Below are positions 54,827-64,000 of a stretch of 64,000 nt of DNA, in pieces. Below the pieces are notes generated by a model. It saw nothing but the letters and a program-made list of their open reading frames with translations. It was not told the DNA's origin and did not search any database. How positions within the stretch are numbered: position 1 is the stretch's first letter; each line of letters opens with the position of its first letter. The DNA is taken from contig OY821521.1 of assembly GCA_963682025.1 (NCBI GenBank), positions 50,599,807 through 50,663,806 of the forward strand, in the 5' to 3' direction. Origin of the DNA: Cordilura impudica (lineage: Eukaryota > Arthropoda > Insecta > Diptera > Scathophagidae). The position numbers were made by a program, and so were the translations under genes.

Positions 54827-55558
54827 CTAAAAATTCCCGCGAGATTTCAATTGAACAGAAAACACAGTTTTTTTTCTCTTGTCATTATTTTTTTGTGAAT
54901 CATAAAGTGCACAGGAGGGGTTGTGTATGAAACAGCACATCGAGCAAATGGCTACTACGCACTCCTTTGTCGAAATTTCTGATGACCATTTTGTTTGCTG
55001 GCATAGATCTCTGCCTTCAAATAACCCCATAAAATGAAATCCAATAGTGTTAATTAAACGTTCTAGGGCCAATTATGATCACTGAAACAAGGGGTACACG
55101 ACCAGGAAATATATCATACAGTAATTGCATCATTTCATGGTCACATTAATATCATCCAATTTAGGCAGAAAGAAATCTGTTATCACGTCGCGATATCAAG
55201 CACCAGTGAGTTCTCTGAACTCCAAATTAGTGAGTACTTATACGCTGTAGAGATGTTCTTGAAATTCGCAAGTTTTGTCCATGACGCCGAATTGATGTTC
55301 CTGACATTTCAACAATACTCTTATACACAGCTTCAATATTGCAATTTTAATGGCTTAATTTTAGACGACCAGTGTGTTTAGCATCAGCAATTGATTCAGT
55401 CTGCCTGAATTTTTCAATAACTGTCTTCAAAGTTGATGAAGTTAGATCAATATTCCGACTCTATAAGTATTTTTTGTACGAAAATTTCGAACTGTAGCCG
55501 GTAAACTTTCATTATGTCCAACAACGAAAACGCGATGTGTTATCGTGTAATGCTCCAT
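54827..55558 (-). pseudogene. Mariner-like (DUF4817-type) transposase, degenerate
   Basis: A minus-strand start at 55558 gives MEHYTITHRVFVVGHNESLP. After a frameshift comes DLTSSTLKTVIEKFRQTESI and ADAKHTGRLK, followed by SIVEMSGTSIRRHGQNLRIS, the helix-turn-helix region. Near 55040 the frame resumes close to the third catalytic Asp as DFILWGYLKAEIYANKQ-like text, then decays. Most of the catalytic core is deleted. It is the third relic of this lineage in the window, with those at 10808 and 35647. Confidence 0.65.
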
Positions 55559-55855
55559 TTTTACTACCTTAAACTGTCAACTGTCTTTTTCTTTTGGCTG
55601 CCAACTCTTTTTATTGTACACGTGGCGGTAAATTCAAATCGGCGTGAATTTTAGGATATATTTTATTAATATAAAATTCTTGTATTTATAATTTCGAATT
55701 GATAATTTTTTTTAAATCGCAGACTTCCAAGAATATGTTTTGAAAATGAAATATGAATTACCAAACGGAAAATACTGTTAAAGCCCGTTTTATTTACTGT
55801 AAGCGTCAAAAGAAAGTAAAAATCTTAGTTACTCATATTAAAAGTTTTGTTAAAG
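55559..55855. other. No gene recognised
   Basis: Includes TACTGTAAGCGTCAAAAGAA at 55793-55812, shared with 52493 and resembling a Tc1-like terminal repeat. Otherwise AT-rich. Confidence 0.35.
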
Positions 55856-56231
55856 CTAGCAGATTCCAGCTCTCGAAATTCGAGTGCAAATTTTAGGAAA
55901 TTTTATTTTTCATTAAATAAAGACCCTAAAGGTATGATAATCAATAATAGCCAATTCACAAATTAACACAAAAAAAAACTCATTTTTGTTACAAACACAT
56001 CAACAAATTTAATAAACACACACATATCATTGTATAATTTTATGTATGTGTTTGTAGCAACTTTAAATGCAATTTACTCAAAATAAAGGAAAAAATTTAA
56101 AAATCTGTAAATCTGCCAAACGGATAAAAAGAAATACCTTTCAAATAATATACGCTTGGTCAAAATCGGGATAAAACGGTAGAACAAAACATTGGTCACA
56201 AGAAATCGACTAGCCTCTTAATATTATAGAT
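55856..56231 (+). mobile_element. Repeat A, copy 8
   Basis: Full copy from CTAGCAGATTCCAGCTCTCG to CTCTTAATATTATAGAT. Confidence 0.78.
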
Positions 56232-56295
56232 GAAGAAATTAACACAAAATCAAAAATAAATATAAAGCATTCAAGAATTGTTTAATAGCTGAACT

Positions 56296-56744
56296 TAGGG
56301 TTGCCATCTGTCCTCTTTCCCGACAGCGTCCTCCTTTTTAAGGCGTACGGGGCAGTCCTCCTTCTTTTGGGTTGTCCAAATTGTTTGCACTTTTCTTCTT
56401 ATGTTTATTGCATCGAAACTTTTGATTTGTTGGCCTTGCTGTATTGGTGCTATTTTATTAAATAACTTGGCATCATTTACTTTGATTGCCAAAATGTGAA
56501 GCTTTTCAGCAGTGGTGCCAACTTTTTGAGAGCAAATATGGATATTGCAAATATTGCGAAAAGCAAAGTTGTGTTATAATTTTGTGTGTTATATTTTTTT
56601 TTATGGGAATAAAATTTTTTTTTTCTTTGCAAAAACAAATTTTATTTCTATATTTTATCGCGTTGTGGATTTTTTGGAGACGAATGTGTTCCTTTTTTGA
56701 AGCTGACGTCCTCATTTTCTCAAAATGGAAATGGCAACATTAGT
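56296..56744. mobile_element. Non-autonomous hAT-like element with perfect target duplication
   Basis: A 449-bp segment flanked by an exact 8-bp duplication, GCTGAACT (56288-56295 and 56745-56752). Its ends are TAGGGTTGCCATCTGTCC and, inverted, ACTAATGTTGCCATTTCC, sharing the hAT-type GTTGCCAT core. Inside, plus-strand bases about 56504-56560 encode QQWCQLFESKYGYCKYCEKQ, reminiscent of a BED zinc finger (compare YGYCKICKKQ in the intact hAT at 2.8 kb). It may be an internal-deletion derivative, but no catalytic domain remains. Confidence 0.75.
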
Positions 56745-56752
56745 GCTGAACT

Positions 56753-56959
56753 CAATATAAACATTAAGCGAAAGTAATACAAAATAGAAATAAAAACACT
56801 TTATTTAGAAAAGAACGAAATTTTTCGCTTCAAAGAAAGTATCAGCAAACAGAAGGCAACAGAACTTCAATACAAAAGGTAAACCCTTTAAATTTTTTAA
56901 TATCTGGTTATTTTTCTCGACTCCACAAGTTATTTTGTTATATTTTTATCTATTTTCCT
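56753..56959. other. No gene recognised
   Basis: Short AT-rich spacer between the hAT derivative and the Tc1 relic. Confidence 0.4.
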
Positions 56960-57635
56960 TCAATGCCTTCAAGTCTGCCTTGCTTGTAATGGCCTTATTT
57001 TTCTGCCAAGCTGTTCCCACAGATGCTCCATCGGGTTAAGGTTAGAGGACTGCGGTACAGTAGTCACTCTTTCACAATCTTAAACATCTGCTTTGGATCG
57101 TTGTCCTGTTGGAAGGTCCAGCATCCAGCCACTTCTAATTTCTTGACGCTAGGCACATTTTTTTCATAGTGGAGTCAATAAAAACAAGATTAACAACACC
57201 TGTTGCCGCCATACAGCCCCACCGTGTTGGACAGTGTTGGTAACACACTTTTATGTCATTCTTAGCACGCCACATATTTGGAGGCCTTTTCACTCCGAAA
57301 ATTTCGAATTTGATATCATATGCATATAATATATTTTCCTAAAAGGATAGAGCGTCATTTTTGTACTCATTAGCGAAATTAGTACGCTTGCTCCGATTAT
57401 AGTTTCTTGCGTCGTATGTTTACGTGTAGGCCATTTTTGTGAAGCGCTCTCTTGACTCTACTCGAACTTACTTATACTACTGATATGTTTTCTGATAATT
57501 TAACCGAACTTGAGGGTGGATGTGTCTATACTTATCTTACTACAGCTCTAGCTTTAGTACCACTAAGCCGTTTTGCGCGTCCAGATCTCGGTAAATCTGC
57601 AACCTGATAGTGTTGGCGTATTTATCACTTTTTAG
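56960..57635 (-). pseudogene. Tc1-type transposase, degenerate but nearly full span
   Basis: Read on the minus strand from about 57635: RSGRAKRLSGTKARAVVR (the GRP.K.S...R.I.R block), THPPSSVKLSENISVV and SSRVKRALHKNGLHVNIRRK. Next come RSKRTNFANEYKNDALS and the KFEIFGVKRPPNMWRAKND stretch after the expected first catalytic Asp, which is not preserved. It continues with GCMAATGVVNLVFIDSTM, CWTFQQDNDPKQMFKIVKE (second catalytic Asp, QDNDPKH block) and, after a stop, PQSSNLNPMEHLWEQLGRKI (third catalytic residue, NPIE). Several stops and frameshifts break it. Confidence 0.8.
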
Positions 57636-57639
57636 CATA

Positions 57640-58056
57640 ACACAGCACTTAAAATTTGAGTGAAAATTTTATTTTTTCTTTCAATTTTTTTCTTTCAATA
57701 TTTTCTTAATCTATATATGTATGTATATAAAATTTATCATAATTGTATGCTAATCAATTTCAGGCAATTTACAATTCAACACAGGGCGTGTGATATACAA
57801 TTATAATGAAATTCGACGAATTGTGAATTGGCTAAAATTGATTAGCATACATTTAGGCTCTTATAAAATTATTTATTATTATTTTATTTTATTTAATATA
57901 ATATATTTATATTTATAACACATATTATATATACATAAATGTTAAAATTCTGCACTTCTCCTCCATTTGAACTATAACTATGCTAATTTTCACAATCCTC
58001 CGTGCCCGCATTATGCTAAAAAATGGATGAAAAAATTTTCCTTCACGTATTAATAT
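57640..58056 (+). mobile_element. Repeat B, copy 4 (variant centre)
   Basis: Starts CATAACACAGCACTTAAAAT with a decayed hairpin and ends TTCCTTCACGTATTAATATTATGG. The CTCCTCCATTTGAACTATAA block typical of B is present. Its middle contains an extra inverted TGTGAATTGGCTAAAATTGATTA segment as found in repeat A. Confidence 0.6.
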
Positions 58057-58325
58057 TATGGCAATTAAAGTCGATATCATAGGGGTCAGTTGTATGGGGA
58101 CTAGGCCTGAACATGCACCGATTTCCACCAATTTCAATGGCGTTCATCCTATGGTCGAGTAAACTTATATAGCAAATTTCATCAATATAAATTCATAATT
58201 TCCACCTGTAATTTGATTACATGGTTTACATGGACACACAGACGGACAGACAGATCGACTCTGAAAGTCATTCTGAGCCAATTGGTATAAATATTTTTGG
58301 TAGTTACAAACTTCACCCCAATCAC
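58057..58325 (-). mobile_element. Repeat C, copy 10 (partial)
   Basis: Inverted C segment from AGTCGATATCATAGGGGTCA through ACACACAGACGGACAGACAG to the GGTAGTTACAAAC end. It abuts repeat B copy 4. Confidence 0.65.
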
Positions 58326-59035
58326 ATAATGTGTAAACAAAAATAATTGACCTCATTACAATCATGAATTTTTAAATGCTCGTAATTTTATTTAGTTTAC
58401 TTTAGAATGTTGACATTTTCAAAAAATAAAGTTACAACTTCTCCTAATGATTTTGTTAGTTTTTCTATCCAATGCGACATTTAATGTAATGACACATTAA
58501 AAAAAAAAAAAAATGTTTTTCCATTTCGAACAAAAACCAAACAAACTAAAAAAGAAAAAAAAAATCGATTCGTATTCATTATTTTAAACTAATTACATTA
58601 CCAAAGCTTGTAATTTTTTCTGTTTTATCTTTTAGATAAACAATAATAAGCGTACAGAAGCATTTACAAAAGGAAACATACAGACAAATAAACAAATAAA
58701 CAAAAAAAAATGGAAAACGTCAATAGTAAATAAGTCTTAAACGTACGTGTGTAGATTTAAAAGAAGAACACTTGAGTTTACAGTTCAAACAATGAATTTT
58801 TCTCTGACGTCCCTTCCTTGTTTTTTTCTTCTAAACTTGATAACGGTTATATTATGCACTGTTGACGAATTTAAGTGTTTGTTGATATTTTGACATTAAT
58901 CAATATTTAGAAATATAGAATGTGTTAGAAAACTAGTGATATATAATGTAAGGGGTGGGGGTGGTGTTAGTTTGGTGATGTTGATCTATGGCGATATTAA
59001 CTCTAATTGACTTAATTAATTTGTAATTACATATT
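58326..59035. other. No gene recognised
   Basis: AT-rich with A-runs; no supported feature. Confidence 0.4.
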
Positions 59036-60020
59036 TATACCCTATACCACTATATGGACTACCAAAAATATGTGACCTAGACCCACTTTTTATTGTATTA
59101 GAATCATTAGGCTCATTTTATGAGTCGATTTAACGATGTTTGTCCGTCCGTCCGTCTGTCTGACTGACTGTAATCCAACTACAAGTCGCCAATAGAAATA
59201 TATTTTGATGAAATTTTGTATGCAAGCTTTTGTCGGCCATAGGGGGCTCGCTAGTTGAAAATTTGTCCATGTTGAGATCTAGCCCCCATACAAGAAATCG
59301 ACTTAAATTGCCGTAAGATTGCCGTAAATAAACCCTGTAGGATAATTATTAGTTATAGTTGCAATATAATGATATTTCCCGATATCTATATATTAATACG
59401 TGAAGGAAAATTTTTAGTTCCCTTTTTAAGCAATATGCGGGCACGGAGCAGTGTGAAAATTGGCATAGTTATAGTTCATATGGAGGAGAAGCTGAGAATG
59501 GTAAAATTTATGTTTAATCTGTCTTAAAAATATTTTAAATTAAATAAAATATTTATAATAATTCGTTACACCCTGTGTTGAATTGTGAATTGCTAAAATT
59601 GATTAACATACCTTTAGGCTCATTTAAATATTCATAAATTTTTATATGTATATAGATTAAAAAACATTGGAAGACAAAAATTGAATGAAAAAATAATATC
59701 TCCTAGAATTTGCACTCGAATTTCGAGTGCTGGGCTATACAAGTTCCCTTAAATCTATCAAAAAACAAATATATTGCACAGATCTTTCTCAAATTTGGTT
59801 TGTGTAGGTTTTTGAGTAAAATTAGTGACTTCACTAAATATGGTAACGATGGAATCAATTTTTGAAATTAACTTTTCATATCAGCAGGGCACAAATCAAT
59901 AATAATGCCGCTCAAAATTGGTTTATTCTTATTTTCCATATCCAATTATGACATCCGCTAAGTAGGACGTAAGACCCTTTCTGTAAACTCATGGTATAAA
60001 ATATCGTATAGTCGGTTTTG
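59036..60020 (+). mobile_element. Repeat C, copy 11, split by repeat B
   Basis: The left part (59036-59382) runs from ATACCCTATACCACTATATG through GTCCGTCCGTCTGTCTG to GATATTTCCCGAT. The right part (59744-60020) resumes GTTCCCTTAAATCTATCAAA and ends at TCGTATAGTCGG. Other C copies read CTTCCCGATCTTCACTTAAA across this point, which supplies the empty site for the B insertion. Confidence 0.75.
59383..59743 (-). mobile_element. Repeat B, copy 5 (complete, inside repeat C)
   Basis: Complete inverted copy. It starts ATCTATATATTAATACGTGA and ends with GCACTCGAATTTCGAGTGC and TGGGCTATACAA. Comparison with uninterrupted C copies defines both ends to within a few bases and shows no obvious target duplication. 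Confidence 0.8.
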
Positions 60021-60112
60021 AAATATTGCTTAAACATTGAAACAATTGAAAGTTTAAAAAAGAAGGTTGGTTGTATAAATGACTCTTTTGTGTAAACGTG
60101 GAGAGTGTGACA

Positions 60113-61745
60113 TACACTCCGTTTCACTTGAATAACACACTTGGCAAGATGCATTTTATTGCACGATAGCTTTTAAACAAATGCTAGTAAAGAATAATTG
60201 TTGGCTTGAATTTATAGTTAAAGTATTTGGTTTATAAAATTTATTGAGTATTTTTTAAGTTACAGGGCTTACAAAGTAAATAACCTAAAAATAGCGCGTA
60301 CATTTTGTTTCATTTGAATAGCACACTTTGTTTTAAACTACATATATTAAATATTATTTGGTTAATTTTAAACAACTTGTTTTGGGTTAGTTATATAAAC
60401 TATTAATTTATAAATCTAATTTAATAATGGGTAGAACCTTCTTTGTTTAGAATAACTTCATAAATCCTATGTGGTATGGAATCATAAAGCTTTTTAATAC
60501 GTTAAGGGAAATTAAAGCCCATGCTTCCCAAATACCCTGAACTAGCTCAGCTTTGGTAGAAAACTGTCTCCCTGACTCATGAACTTTTCTGGCCAACCAC
60601 CCCCAAACATTTTCGATAATGTTAAAGTCTGGTGAGTATGGAGCCCAGTTTAAGAGATTGACATTTTTTGACTCGATCCATGAATCGACAACACGGGCTG
60701 TGGGGCATTGTCCTGTTGGAAAGTCCATGGCAAAATCCCAAAAAGACTTTCTAGTGTGGGAAAAGCCTTTTCCAAAACTCCTTTGTACGATTGCGCGTTC
60801 ATCTTGGGAGTCAAAAATTGAAGCTCGCATGTACCAAAATAGGACATGGCTCCCCATAACATTACCCCGCCAACTCTGCTGTGTAGACGCTCCAATTGAT
60901 GGGTCTCGTTTCTTAAATCATGAAAGTAATAGTTATACCCGTCAGGGCCCTCGAATTTAAATTTTTTCTCATCTGAGAATACAACGCGCTGCCGCTCTGT
61001 CTTCCATGACATGTAGTTTCTACAGAAACTAAGCCGTGCTTCTTAACGTAGAGGAGTATGTGGTAGTTTTTTTAATTATAGATGCTTCAGATGTTTAGCT
61101 TTATAAATCACCCGCCATACAGTAGTTTTACTTGCGTTAACTCTAGCTTTTACTCTCATTTTGGCAACAGAGTCTTGCGAATTGGAAGCCTCGCGCAGTA
61201 TAAATCGCTTACCTGCATTGGAAAGTACACTATTTATACGACCTTTCATACTTTTCCCATAATTTGAGCTGTTCTGAATAAAATTATATACGACTTTTCT
61301 ACTGCTTCCATTTTTTTTTTTTTTTTGCTATTTCAGGCACAGAGAGGTCACATTCCTGATAAGTTTTTATTTTAATATGTTCCTCGTTCGTTAAGGCTGT
61401 ACCACGACCCATTATTATTGAATGTTATTAAAATATATTTTAAATATTCAAAATAATGGTTTACTTTATCTTGCCGATGATCTGCACGACGCGTCGCGAC
61501 GTAAATCACACTTAAACGCAAATGTGATATTCAAGTGAAACAGAAAATGCATTAGAATTTGAAGCAAACGAAAATGAAATTAACAGAATGATGTAACGGT
61601 AAATTCTCAGAGCTTCAATTTTGTCGCAGAGAATGTGGGTAGGAAGACGAACAAAAACAAGTACAGTTCAGTCAATGAATATTAGTAGATTATCAAATAG
61701 AAACAAGAAATTGTGTTCTATTCAAGTGAAATGTTTTGAACAGGA
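60113..61745 (-). mobile_element. Tc3-like element with doubled terminal sites
   Basis: Each end carries two copies of a TTTCACTTGAATA.CACA motif: left at 60121-60140 and 60307-60326, right (inverted) at about 61522-61541 and 61712-61731. The pairs are about 186-190 bp apart on both sides. Between the inner sites lies a broken Tc3-like transposase. Tc3 of nematodes also has two transposase-binding sites per long terminal repeat. Outer boundaries are set by the outer motifs and are accurate to perhaps 10 bp. Confidence 0.7.
60447..61412 (-). pseudogene. Tc3-like transposase, frameshifted
   Basis: The minus-strand start at 61412 gives MGRGTALTNEEHIKIKTYQE and CDLSVPEIAKKKK, a helix-turn-helix start, broken at a 16-base A run (61311-61326). 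Further fragments: GKRFILREASNSQDSVAKMR and NASKTTVWRVIYKAK (second DNA-binding part). The catalytic core MSWKTERQRVVFSDEKKFKF (first Asp) continues with GPDGYNYYFHDLR, VMLWGAMSYFGTCELQFL and WTFQQDNAPQPV (second Asp). After a frameshift near 60700 come LLNWAPYSPDFNIIENVWGW (third catalytic residue, IEN) and LARKVHESG. All three acidic residues survive, on separate frames. Inactive as it stands. Confidence 0.85.
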
Positions 61746-62429
61746 AAAAAAAATAATTCTTTTATCTTATTTTTTATTAATTTATATCTCTTTTAAATAT
61801 AATTGAATATTTAAATTTGTCTTCCTACTTAGTATGTGCACATTTACTTTTAAATGTATTTTTATTTTTAATCTACAATTTTTTCCGGTTATGTCCTTAC
61901 TTAGCAAAGTCTCTTTTACTGACACATATTTTTTATATAATTATTTTCACTGAAAGTAAATATTCCAATTCAAAGTAAAATTTAAGGATATTAAAAATTG
62001 TGTCTCTACTTGAGAGAGAAACTTTTTCTCTTTCATGCTTTATAATTTGGTTAATTACACTAGCTAACAATGTTTTGGACTGGAGCAACCAAATATCTTT
62101 CCTAGGGTAATTTGGTGGGCAGAATTCGAATCTGTAATTGGCTTTTTTTTATCACATCAGGTTTTCGAGACACAAAAAAATGCTTTTGTTCGTTTTTTAC
62201 ATAAAAAATCATTAATTTATTTAAAAATCAATGAATTATCAAAAATGAATGGCGTTATTTGAACGTCGTTTGTATTTTGTTGGTTCGGTTGCATGTATTA
62301 GTGTCCAGCAATAGTCTCCCAGCATGCTTTTGTCCCAAAAATCCTTAATAATTTCTTTAAATTTTCATTAAATCTTGGTAAGCACGCTCCCCTTGTTCGT
62401 CGCTCACCACACCTAGGTTTTGTGGAAAA
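61746..62429. other. No gene recognised
   Basis: AT-rich, non-coding. Confidence 0.4.
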
Positions 62430-62890
62430 AAAATCTAAAAATCTATCAGTTTGTCATTCCATTTGTTACGCATCGAAAAATGAATTTGCGACCTCATAAT
62501 ATATATATATGTATATATATACTTCATTATTATTACAACTCTAGTCGTTATAGCGTTGCCCGTCTGTCCGTCTGCCTGTTGAAATTACGCTTATTCAGAA
62601 AATAAACTACTTACCACGGTAAACTTAGGATAATATTGTTTTTTATTATTTCGAGCAGATTGTTATTTAAAATGTGTTAAATCGGGCAACATTGTGTCAA
62701 GATTTGGTCTAAAATACGGAGACATATAAAAAATGCTAAAAATTCAGTGTGTCTGTTTTTATAATTTAGTTTTTATGAAATTGTTTACTTTTTCAATTAT
62801 TTTGTTTAGGTTTGTTATAAATAATGAGATAAGTCCAGATATTAGTGTAATTGTAAAACTCAGTTGGAGAGTATCAAAGATTTAACAATC
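62430..62890 (+). mobile_element. Repeat D, copy 4
   Basis: TTTGTCATTCCATTTGTTAC, a TATATATGTATATATATA stretch (62500-62521), the box CCGTCTGTCCGTCTGCCTGT (62559-62578), GAGCAGATTGTTATTTAAAA, and the tail CAGTTGGAGAGTATCAAAGA. It lacks the extreme ends. Confidence 0.6.
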
Positions 62891-64000
62891 TCACTTATTT
62901 AATACACAATTTTCTCTATGTTTATACTTAAATTATATAATTTTATAATTTTTTTTCTTTTACACAATATCTGAATGGAAGTTAAATTTGTTTACTTTTT
63001 TTTTCATAATAAAATTTAAATTAAACTTATAATAAAATTCGTAATAAACATAATCCAGCTCTAGTGGAATGCTATCTATAAAACTCAACAACAAAAGTAA
63101 AAAGAAAAACATTTTTTTTTTGTTTCTTTTTACTACTTAATAATAGAAAATAAATTGCTTAACAACGTCTTAAGGGTTTATGCAACAAATATCTTTTTAT
63201 CATTTTACAATTGAAAGATCTATAAATCTTAATGAAAATGTTGTTGCTTTGGTTAGTGATTTTTCAACGCCAGTTTACTCATATTAGCTGTTGTTCAGAT
63301 AACATAACATTGAATTTAACCAGCTTGTTAGCAAGCTGTGTTGGTGTTGTTAACTGGTAAACAAGCAAAAAGCGCCAAAGCTAGGAGATTTTTTTTTTAG
63401 TTTTTTTCCAAAGAGAATGCTATTTTTTGCTGAACAATTAAAGGCAATTCATCGAAAGCCACCAGAAAATTGCCAATAAAAGTTGCCATATTGCTTAATT
63501 TAAATGAAATTTTTGTTTTAAAAAAACTTAAATTGAAGAAAAATCAAGTATTTAAAAAATATTGCCATTTAAGCATTCCTCTCCCTACTTGGGCGCTATT
63601 TTTAGAATCGGGAAAAATAAAAAATGTCTAAAATGGCTTTTTAAGTATTCCTCTCCTCGCTTTGACGCTTTTTTTACGATCGGGCTGAGGAGAAAAAGTG
63701 TTATCATCACCAATGAATTTAACATGGGGTTATCATAGGATGCAAGCTGTCTTTTATGAATTCTGTGAATGGTATTTTCACCAGTGCTATATATAAATCA
63801 CTTCTTCAGTACAGGTATTTTTTGGAACCCATTTTATATCACTCTAGACATTTCAGCGGCAACTGTTTGACTTAGGTATATTTTTTATTTTATAGCATTG
63901 TCTTCGCTTGATACATTTAGTGCAGTGTTTTTAAAATATTTCTAAACCTTTAAATTGATAGATTGTCTCAAGGTCTTCAAAATAGGCATGTTTCAGTGAT
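62891..64000. other. No gene recognised; small direct duplication
   Basis: AT-rich. Two direct copies of a ~70-bp unit start at about 63574 and 63644 (TTTAAG.ATTCCTCTCC, then GCGCTATTTTTAGAATCGGG against GACGCTTTTTTTACGATCGG). No coding evidence. Confidence 0.4.

Overview
The window looks like intergenic or deep-intronic DNA from a brachyceran fly, probably a calyptrate (house-fly or blow-fly type). Grounds: strong AT richness, a 69-bp intron with fly-type splice sites, and a repeat load made of mariner/Tc1, hAT, piggyBac-like, pogo, Jockey-like LINE, tRNA-SINE, Helentron-like and GTCY-box (mini-me-like) elements. The species call is inference. No complete host gene was found. The only host-gene candidate is one 13-codon exon at 34528-34566 with a consensus donor.

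Layout. 1-3.5 kb: two hAT elements side by side, a 588-bp non-autonomous one and a 2,733-bp autonomous-looking one (730-3462) with a perfect 12-bp TIR, perfect 8-bp target duplication, an unbroken 637-aa transposase and a short 5' UTR intron. 4-15 kb: MITEs, a tRNA-derived SINE, several dead Tc1/mariner transposases, a 112-bp minisatellite and a 105-bp TTAA-flanked piggyBac-type MITE. 15.6-21.1 kb: a nest in which one GTCY-box repeat was split by a short palindromic MITE and by a 4.6-kb block holding a ~0.93-kb-arm inverted repeat, a piggyBac-like insert and a mariner. That mariner was itself split by an RNase-H LINE with a 13-bp target duplication. 24.8-26.7 kb: about 165 copies of an 11-bp satellite starting right at the 3' end of a Jockey-like LINE. 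35-38.7 kb: a LINE carrying a deleted mariner. 43-45.4 kb: a long-TIR element with a GTCY-box repeat inside. 47-49 kb: a second copy of the 35-kb LINE and a B repeat split by an A repeat. 50-53.6 kb: a degenerate ~155-185-bp tandem array, a duplicated LINE/B chimera and a foldback element with a perfect 57-bp hairpin. 54-61.7 kb: mariner and Tc1 relics, a second non-autonomous hAT with a perfect 8-bp target duplication, and a Tc3-like element with paired terminal sites. The last 2 kb is mostly unassigned AT-rich DNA.

Five dispersed repeat families recur and are named here for convenience. A (~370 bp, eight copies) and B (~360 bp, five copies) share a 9-bp-stem hairpin at one end and a TATTAATATTATAGAT-like other end (Helentron/DINE-like). 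C (~750 bp, eleven full or partial copies) and D (four copies plus fragments) share GTCY boxes, a hairpin and an ACTTGTTTT end. E (~270-bp half, ~860-bp full palindrome) is a foldback family. The genes do not form a pathway. What the window records is an insertion history that can be read from who interrupts whom.
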